Notes under the pieces: generated by a model
Seen by the model: only the letters and a program-made list of their open reading frames with translations
What the model was told of the DNA's origin: nothing
The model's database searches: none
Source of the DNA: Anaerolineaceae bacterium UBA5311
GTDB taxonomy: Bacteria > Chloroflexota > Anaerolineae > Anaerolineales > Anaerolineaceae
NCBI GenBank assembly: GCA_002411175.1
Contig: DHRN01000075.1
Location: 2,162-17,637 of the forward strand
Reading direction: 5' to 3'
Length of the DNA stretch: 15,476 nucleotides
Shown here: in pieces, positions 1 through 3,923 of the stretch
Layout of the letters: each line of letters starts with the position of its first letter
Numbering within the stretch: the stretch's first letter is position 1
Translations under genes and position numbers: made by a program

Positions 1-75
1 TGCGAGCCCCCGTTGCCTGAGTGGCAGGAGCTTTTGAATCACAACGAGGGGGCGCGGCAGTTTGCCTTAATTCTT
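1..75 (+). repeat. REP-like dispersed palindromic element, copy A
   Basis: Starts with TGCGAG and carries an imperfect inverted repeat (GCCCCCGTTG at 6-15 against CAACGAGGGGGC at 42-53). This is followed by CGCGGCAGTTTGCC and a T-rich stretch. The layout matches the element at 6751-6836, although the stem sequences differ. The left edge may lie outside the window. No protein-coding signal is convincing here. Confidence 0.6.
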
Positions 76-105
76 TTGTCGTGGGTACAAGCTAAAAAGA
101 TAAAC

Positions 106-181
106 TGCGGATTGCCACGCCGTTTTGCCGAAAGAAATTTATGCCCAACAACCAAGGCATAACGGCAAAACCGCATCCGCA
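106..181. repeat. REP-like dispersed palindromic element, copy B (nested hairpin, opposite orientation)
   Basis: Three nested inverted repeats share one axis: TGCGGAT (106-112) with ATCCGCA (175-181), GTTTTGCCG (122-130) with CGGCAAAAC (163-171), and TTATGCC (139-145) with GGCATAA (156-162), closing on a 10-base loop. Read on the minus strand, it begins TCATTGCGGAT and ends GTGGCAATCCGC, the same frame of conserved ends as copy A and the copy near 6751. The insertion sequence starts only six bases beyond it. Confidence 0.65.
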
Positions 182-187
182 ATGACC

Positions 188-212
188 TGAACTGGTTGCA
201 TAAAGTGGACAG
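188..212 (+). repeat. IS left terminal inverted repeat (IRL)
   Basis: Begins TGAACTGGT and ends AAAGTGGACAG. It pairs with 1424-1448 read on the opposite strand, with 18 of 25 positions identical. The mismatches cluster in the middle (positions 10-14 of the repeat), the usual pattern when outer cleavage and inner transposase-binding blocks are conserved separately. Confidence 0.8.
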
Positions 213-258
213 AAGGAGTGTCTTAGTTGGATTATAGTTATCTAACAGGAGAAAGACC

Positions 259-567
259 GTGACAAAACCAAAAAACAAATACTACCCGAAAGAATTAAAG
301 ATCGAAGCGCTCGAAATGCTGCGAACTTCCGGCAAATCGATGGCTCAGATAGAACGCGAACTTGGGATCAGCCCAAACCTGCTGGGAAAATGGAAAGCCA
401 GGCATGATATAGCGCTTGATGATCAGGCAAACAAAGCGCTCTATCCCAAAGGGATGGACGAAAAAGACGAAAAGAACGTGCGATTAGAGCGGCAATTACG
501 AGTTGCGAATGAGGAAATAGAAATCCTAAAAAAAGCACTCGGCATCTTCTCACGACAAAGCGAATGA
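259..567 (+). CDS. IS3-family transposase OrfA (helix-turn-helix protein)
   Basis: A 102-residue protein starting at GTG, 6 bases after an AGGAG ribosome binding site (247-251). Residues about 10-50 (YPKELKIEALEML...GISPNLLGKWK) form the IS3 OrfA helix-turn-helix that binds the terminal repeats. Residues about 70-95, rich in R, E, L and K and ending EEIEILKKALGIFS, are the leucine-zipper-like coiled coil typical of this family. The last codons overlap the orfB start as ATGA. An A7G run in codons 90-92 allows a -1 frameshift to make the OrfAB transposase, while unshifted OrfA normally acts as a regulator. The protein is complete and shows no degradation. Confidence 0.9.
   Translation: MTKPKNKYYPKELKIEALEMLRTSGKSMAQIERELGISPNLLGKWKARHDIALDDQANKALYPKGMDEKDEKNVRLERQLRVANEEIEILKKALGIFSRQSE
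528..535 (+). promoter_or_regulatory. Probable -1 programmed ribosomal frameshift site (A7G)
   Basis: A run of seven A followed by G near the end of orfA, read in the orfA frame as CTA AAA AAA GCA. The -1 frame is open from here to the orfB ATG at 564 (no stop between 534 and 563), so slippage would yield one OrfA-OrfB fusion, as in well-studied IS3-family elements. I did not identify a convincing downstream stimulatory structure by eye. Confidence 0.7.
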
Positions 568-1424
568 AATTCAACTTCATTCACAAGCATGAAAACCAAT
601 ATTCTGTGAGAAGAATGTGCAAATTGTTGGAAGTTTCAGCCAGCGGTTATTATGCCTGGAAGAAAAGAGCCGACAAGCAAGATGAGCAAGATGCCGAAGA
701 CAGCAAAATGATCAAACAGGAATTCGATAACTCTCACCAGGCTTATGGCAGTCGGCGTATTCAGATTGCCTTAGAAAGACAGGGGTTCCATTTATCGAGG
801 AGACGGATCAATAGTCTGATGAAGAAAGCCGGGCTGGTAGCCAGAAAACGAAAGCAGTGGCGTCCTCAAACCACAAATCAAGACTTGAAGAACCGGGTTG
901 AACCGAACTTATTGGGCCAGGACTTCAAAGCCAGCGCTCCCAATCAGAAATGGGTGACGGACATCACCTATATCGGCACGAAAGAGGGTTGGTACTATTT
1001 GGCAGCGGTTTTGGACCTTTACTCGAGAAACATTGTTGGCTGGGGTATGTCTGCAAGCATTGATCGAGCTTTGGTTATCAGTGCTTTGCAGATGGCACTT
1101 AAGAGACGCAATCCTGGCAAAGGCTTGTTGCACCATTCGGACAGAGGCAGTCAGTATACGTCCGACGATTATTTAGATGAATTAGAAAAGGCTGGTTGTC
1201 AAATCAGTATGAGTGGCACAGGTAATTGCTATGACAATGCCGCCATGGAAAGTTTTTTCAGCACTTTGAAAACTGAGCTGGTGTATTATCGCTTTGAGAG
1301 CAGAAAAGAGGCAAGGTCAAAAATATTTTGGTGGATTGAAAGCTGGTACAATCGCAGCAGAATGCATTCGTCGCTGGGCTACCTAAGCCCATTGGAATTT
1401 GAACACCAACATAGACAACTTTAG
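564..1424 (+). CDS. IS3-family transposase OrfB (DDE integrase domain)
   Basis: A 286-residue rve-type integrase. An N-terminal HTH_21-like segment (about residues 40-95, including HQAYGSRRI) precedes the DDE catalytic core. The catalytic residues are all present: D133 in WVTDITY, D193 in HHSDRGSQY and E229 in NAAMESFFSTLK, with 35 residues between the last two, the canonical D35E spacing. The C-terminal YNRSRMHSSLGYLSPLEFE motif is also intact. The ATG overlaps the orfA stop (ATGA), so OrfB may be made by coupling, but the functional transposase is probably the OrfAB frameshift fusion. The stop lies directly at the right terminal repeat. Confidence 0.95.
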   Translation: MKFNFIHKHENQYSVRRMCKLLEVSASGYYAWKKRADKQDEQDAEDSKMIKQEFDNSHQAYGSRRIQIALERQGFHLSRRRINSLMKKAGLVARKRKQWRPQTTNQDLKNRVEPNLLGQDFKASAPNQKWVTDITYIGTKEGWYYLAAVLDLYSRNIVGWGMSASIDRALVISALQMALKRRNPGKGLLHHSDRGSQYTSDDYLDELEKAGCQISMSGTGNCYDNAAMESFFSTLKTELVYYRFESRKEARSKIFWWIESWYNRSRMHSSLGYLSPLEFEHQHRQL

Positions 1425-1448
1425 TGTCCACTTTTCCGCACCAGTCCA
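1424..1448 (-). repeat. IS right terminal inverted repeat (IRR)
   Basis: On the minus strand it begins TGGACTGGT and ends AAAGTGGACAC, the partner of 188-212. Its inner edge touches the last base of the orfB stop codon. Confidence 0.8.
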
Positions 1449-1470
1449 TCCCTCACCCCCGCTGCGCGTA

Positions 1471-1488
1471 CCCTCTCCTGGGAGAGGG
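1471..1488. repeat. Perfect 8-bp hairpin in the IS-nuclease intergenic space
   Basis: CCCTCTCC, a TG loop, then GGAGAGGG. It lies in a non-coding stretch (1449-1627) that begins with a C-rich segment and has no other gene. No T-tract follows on either strand, so it is not a standard intrinsic terminator. It resembles a short dispersed repeat; a weaker relative (CCCTC, loop TTTAG, GAGGG) occurs at 15290-15304. Confidence 0.5.
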
Positions 1489-1627
1489 CTGGATGCAGAC
1501 AGCGGGGAGCGGCGACCGGGGCAAAAAGCCTTCAATCGTTTCCCGTTGGTGTTGTCTGATTGAACTGCTTACGTTAAATTCACGGGGCAAACCGCGATAT
1601 CGTGCCTTGCAGGCATCATGCCTTCAA

Positions 1628-2119
1628 CTACATCACCGTTTTTCCGAATAAAACCAAATCAACCAGATCGGAGCCCGATGCGCGATTGACGATGGTCTTC
1701 ATTGAGGATAATTCTGCAATAATGTTTTCCAGACGGTGAACCATAATGCCATGTTCTTCGATTATCTTTAATTCTCCCTCATGCCTAACCTGATTAACTA
1801 CCAATTCAAAATCCCATTTACCGGGATAAAGCTGGTTGCGTAAGCTTTCTTTTTTAGCAAGAAGGAACTTTTTCTTCACCCAGGCATCTACACCCGAGCA
1901 TACCACCTCAGAACTTGTTTTCTTTATCGGAATTCCGCATATATATCCGATAGGTCTTCGGGATGCCTGCACTTCAATGTGACGACATTTGATTTCATCA
2001 TTTTTGAAACCAATCGCCAGAAGATCAATTTCATAGTGTCCGAGTTCAATGCCCCGAATGGTAAAGTATCCGTTTCTATTCAACCATTCTTCAACAATTT
2101 CTTCTGCAAGTAAAGCCAT
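1628..2119 (-). CDS. Predicted PD-(D/E)XK-superfamily nuclease, small hypothetical protein
   Basis: A 163-residue protein with no signal peptide or membrane segment. An N-terminal acidic helix (ALLAEEIVEEWLNRNGYFTIR, residues 2-22) is followed by HYEIDLLAI (28-36, with E30 and D32) and, after a short strand, HIEVQAS (48-53, with E49 and Q51). This order, helix then ExD then ExQ, is the core of Mrr/RecB-like restriction-type nucleases, with Q replacing the usual catalytic K; active ExQ variants are known in the superfamily. The middle part (IKKTSSEVVCSGVDAWVKKKF) may be a substrate-binding insert, and the end (SGSDLVDLVLFGK) resembles the end of other hypothetical proteins of this kind. It has a strong AAGGAG site 6-7 bases before ATG and its own promoter-like sequence. 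It lies 141 bases downstream of a reverse transcriptase gene on the same strand. Function as nuclease or effector is inference. Confidence 0.65.
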   Translation of the reverse strand: MALLAEEIVEEWLNRNGYFTIRGIELGHYEIDLLAIGFKNDEIKCRHIEVQASRRPIGYICGIPIKKTSSEVVCSGVDAWVKKKFLLAKKESLRNQLYPGKWDFELVVNQVRHEGELKIIEEHGIMVHRLENIIAELSSMKTIVNRASGSDLVDLVLFGKTVM

Positions 2120-2169
2120 AATACGCTCCTTTTGATTAATTAGAATTATTTCACAGACATAAGGAATTA

Positions 2170-2189
2170 ATGATTATTATAGTAATCAT
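2170..2189. repeat. AT-rich palindrome overlapping the nuclease promoter (possible operator)
   Basis: ATGATTA (2170-2176), a six-base centre, then TAATCAT (2183-2189): a perfect 7-bp inverted repeat. Its centre is the -10 hexamer of the predicted promoter for the downstream nuclease gene. A larger palindrome with the same ATGATTAT / ATAATC arms occurs at 3894-3923, upstream of the reverse transcriptase gene. Confidence 0.5.
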
Positions 2190-2204
2190 AAGAACCTTTG
2201 TCAT
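2176..2204 (-). promoter_or_regulatory. Sigma-70-like promoter of the nuclease gene
   Basis: On the minus strand, ATGACA (2199-2204) and TATAAT (2176-2181) are separated by exactly 17 bases. They match the -35 consensus at five of six positions and the -10 at six of six. The predicted start of transcription is near 2169, leaving a leader of about 50 bases with an AAGGAG ribosome binding site. The nuclease can therefore be expressed independently of the reverse transcriptase gene upstream. Confidence 0.6.
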
Positions 2205-2260
2205 GGAGTTATTCGTAAACAGTAAGCATTCAGCATGTCAATGTGATTATTTTCGGTTTA

Positions 2261-3757
2261 CTATGAGTACAACATTGCCTTTTCTGTAAATATTGTAGTT
2301 TCTTCGGGATCCATCACTGGTGATAAGGACGCTAACAGATCGAAATTTACAATTTTTGATGGGAGTAATGCCTTCCTTAGATCCTGCCCCGCGATCCATT
2401 TGTTCTCCCATAAATCCAACTTCTCCCCGTTTACAATTTTGCATAACGAATCTTCAGTTTCGAAAGGTACACCTAAAGGATGTAATATTCGCTGAAGCCA
2501 CATTTCTGAGTATCCATTGTAAGGTACATGTTTCATTTTTTCACGAACTTTACTACAAAGAACAAGTCTTTCTGATCCCGGTGCTAAATTTATCAAGCGA
2601 CTTAAAATATCAGCTATTGCGGGGAAAGTCGAAGGAGATACAAAGCCGATATCTGTTGCAATTGCTACTTGGACCTCAAGGTCCTCTGGCTTTTCATGTT
2701 GTTTACTCATATTATTCTTGAAGTCGCTTACCAAGCGCCTGAGAGCACCACTATTCGGAAATTTTTGTCCGAATGAATGCAGCCTGAGGAGTTGTTTTTG
2801 TATTGTCTTTGCATTGGACTCCCCTAAGTCCGGTAAACTAATACCTTCCATCTTATCTTTTTTGATTGATCCTTCCACAACATTCCTGTAAAGTATAGTT
2901 TTTGACATTACTAATTTCATCCCCACTTCTGATAACTCTCTGCTGATAACTTTCAATACTTCTTCCGCAATCTCATCATTGTTGGTGAATATTCTGTAAT
3001 CATCCCGATAACGAAGTACGCGAAAATTCGTAAACTTGCATAAGGCTTGGTTTATCTTATCATCTACAAAGCTCAAAACAATTTCTGCTAGCAAATCCAT
3101 CAAGACTGATCCTTGGGGTATGCCATTGGTTTGTCCATACCTCCCAGCTCGGATATGACTATCAATTTGATTTCCCAGTAAAGATTTGTCATCTTTACAT
3201 TTTTTCGATTCGGGAATACCATGTATTGCCCAAGAGATAGCATGTGTATAAAGAGAGCCATAACAGTCCACAACATCGGTGCAAAGGAGATGGCTATACT
3301 CCAAGGAATAAGCTAAAGACTGTTGTTCAACATTCAACCACCAACTCTTAATTTGAGATGCTACATCTTTCTCCTTGTCATGATCAGATTTGACAGGAAT
3401 ACTGCAGCAATAAATTGCACCATCTTTTTTTGACAGTTTATCTTTAATCATTTCCCAGTTTTCAGGTCGTGTAATTAAATTTACCAGTGAAACATAAACT
3501 GCGGGATGAATGAGTTCGAGCGGTCTCCAAGCAAATTTGCCATCTTTGTTAGTTAAGAATTTGTAGTTTACATTTGGCAACTTGCTAGGTTTTATAGATT
3601 GGAATTCAGGATAGTTTTTACCACATAATTCGGTTTCAACATCTTTCAGAATTGGTTCAAAACTCAGGTAAGGGGGCAGGTCGTTATTAAAATAACTGCT
3701 TCCTTTGAGAAAATGGGTTTTTGCTTCATCATAAGAAAGGTCGATTATTCTTTTCAT
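2261..3757 (-). CDS. Defence-type reverse transcriptase (UG/DRT-like, RVT_1)
   Basis: A 498-residue protein if started at the ATG at 3757 (MKRIIDLSYDEA); the frame extends six codons upstream to a TTG, but the ATG has a GGA-type site just before it. The polymerase palm motifs are intact: motif A CTDVVDCYGSLYTH (residues 159-172, with D161), the NGIPQGS motif (211-217) and the catalytic YRDD box in RYRDDYRIF (D252, D253). Fingers and thumb regions flank these, and about 200 residues follow YRDD, mostly predicted helical, with no domain that I recognise. There is no maturase or HNH domain as in group II introns, and no msr/msd pattern as in retrons. The Y-T-H segment after motif A and the YRDDYRIF box resemble UG-group RTs that act as stand-alone phage-defence proteins, but I cannot assign the subgroup. 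The gene is AT-rich (20 of 60 bases are G/C at 2881-2940) and lies between a restriction gene and a nuclease-like gene. Confidence 0.88.
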   Translation of the reverse strand: MKRIIDLSYDEAKTHFLKGSSYFNNDLPPYLSFEPILKDVETELCGKNYPEFQSIKPSKLPNVNYKFLTNKDGKFAWRPLELIHPAVYVSLVNLITRPENWEMIKDKLSKKDGAIYCCSIPVKSDHDKEKDVASQIKSWWLNVEQQSLAYSLEYSHLLCTDVVDCYGSLYTHAISWAIHGIPESKKCKDDKSLLGNQIDSHIRAGRYGQTNGIPQGSVLMDLLAEIVLSFVDDKINQALCKFTNFRVLRYRDDYRIFTNNDEIAEEVLKVISRELSEVGMKLVMSKTILYRNVVEGSIKKDKMEGISLPDLGESNAKTIQKQLLRLHSFGQKFPNSGALRRLVSDFKNNMSKQHEKPEDLEVQVAIATDIGFVSPSTFPAIADILSRLINLAPGSERLVLCSKVREKMKHVPYNGYSEMWLQRILHPLGVPFETEDSLCKIVNGEKLDLWENKWIAGQDLRKALLPSKIVNFDLLASLSPVMDPEETTIFTEKAMLYS

Positions 3758-3790
3758 ATTGATTCCAGTTCTCAAAATTGTCTACGTATC

Positions 3791-3819
3791 ATTACACTTT
3801 CAATAACAAGATTAAACAA
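3791..3819 (-). promoter_or_regulatory. Possible promoter of the reverse transcriptase gene
   Basis: On the minus strand, TTGTTT (3814-3819) and TGTAAT (3791-3796) are 17 bases apart. The -10 matches five of six consensus positions but the -35 only three. Transcription would begin near 3784, about 27 bases before the ATG. In an AT-rich 166-base intergenic region a chance match is possible. Confidence 0.35.
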
Positions 3820-3893
3820 TTTCGGATTTGATTAACATTTCAGTTCTATTCTTGGCTACTACAAATTCGCTTGAATGCTCAGCTAGGTTCCAC

Positions 3894-3923
3894 TTCATGA
3901 TTATTTATGCCATAATCGATGAA
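3894..3923. repeat. AT-rich imperfect palindrome between the restriction gene and the RT gene
   Basis: Arms TTCATGATTAT (3894-3904) and ATAATCGATGAA (3912-3923) pair over 11 bp with a single unpaired base and a 7-base loop. It starts immediately after the stop codon of the restriction gene. No T-tract follows on the minus strand, so it is a poor intrinsic terminator. Similarity to the palindrome at 2170-2189 suggests a shared regulatory or structural role. Confidence 0.55.

Larger units (their letters stand above)
188..1448 (+). mobile_element. IS3-family insertion sequence, apparently complete
   Basis: About 1.26 kb, bounded by imperfect terminal inverted repeats (188-212 and 1424-1448) that match at 18 of 25 positions, with conserved TGRACTGGT outer and AAAGTGGACA inner blocks. 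It contains two overlapping reading frames in the IS3 arrangement: orfA with a helix-turn-helix, and orfB with a DDE integrase domain in the -1 frame. Both frames are intact with all catalytic residues, so it could be active. The immediate flanks (ACC left, TCC right) are not an exact target duplication, so insertion may have been followed by mutation or rearrangement, or the ends may be off by a base. Confidence 0.9.

Noticed and set aside
1..75. tRNA or other classical small RNA gene
   Set aside because: There is no cloverleaf or anticodon arm; the pairing fits the dispersed palindromic element instead.
185..1451. Target site duplication of the insertion sequence
   Set aside because: Flanking triplets ACC and TCC agree at only two of three bases; too short and imperfect to claim.
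2247..2444. Small minus-strand frame of 65 codons overlapping the RT end
   Set aside because: Out of frame within the RT coding region and not preceded by a convincing start signal.
3758..3923. Retron msr/msd region
   Set aside because: No pair of inverted repeats a1/a2 bracketing a structured RNA was found, and the RT lacks the retron layout; the YRDD box also differs from the usual retron YADD.
3894..3923. Rho-independent terminator of the restriction gene
   Set aside because: The stem is AT-rich and no T-tract follows on the minus strand, so it was annotated only as a palindrome.
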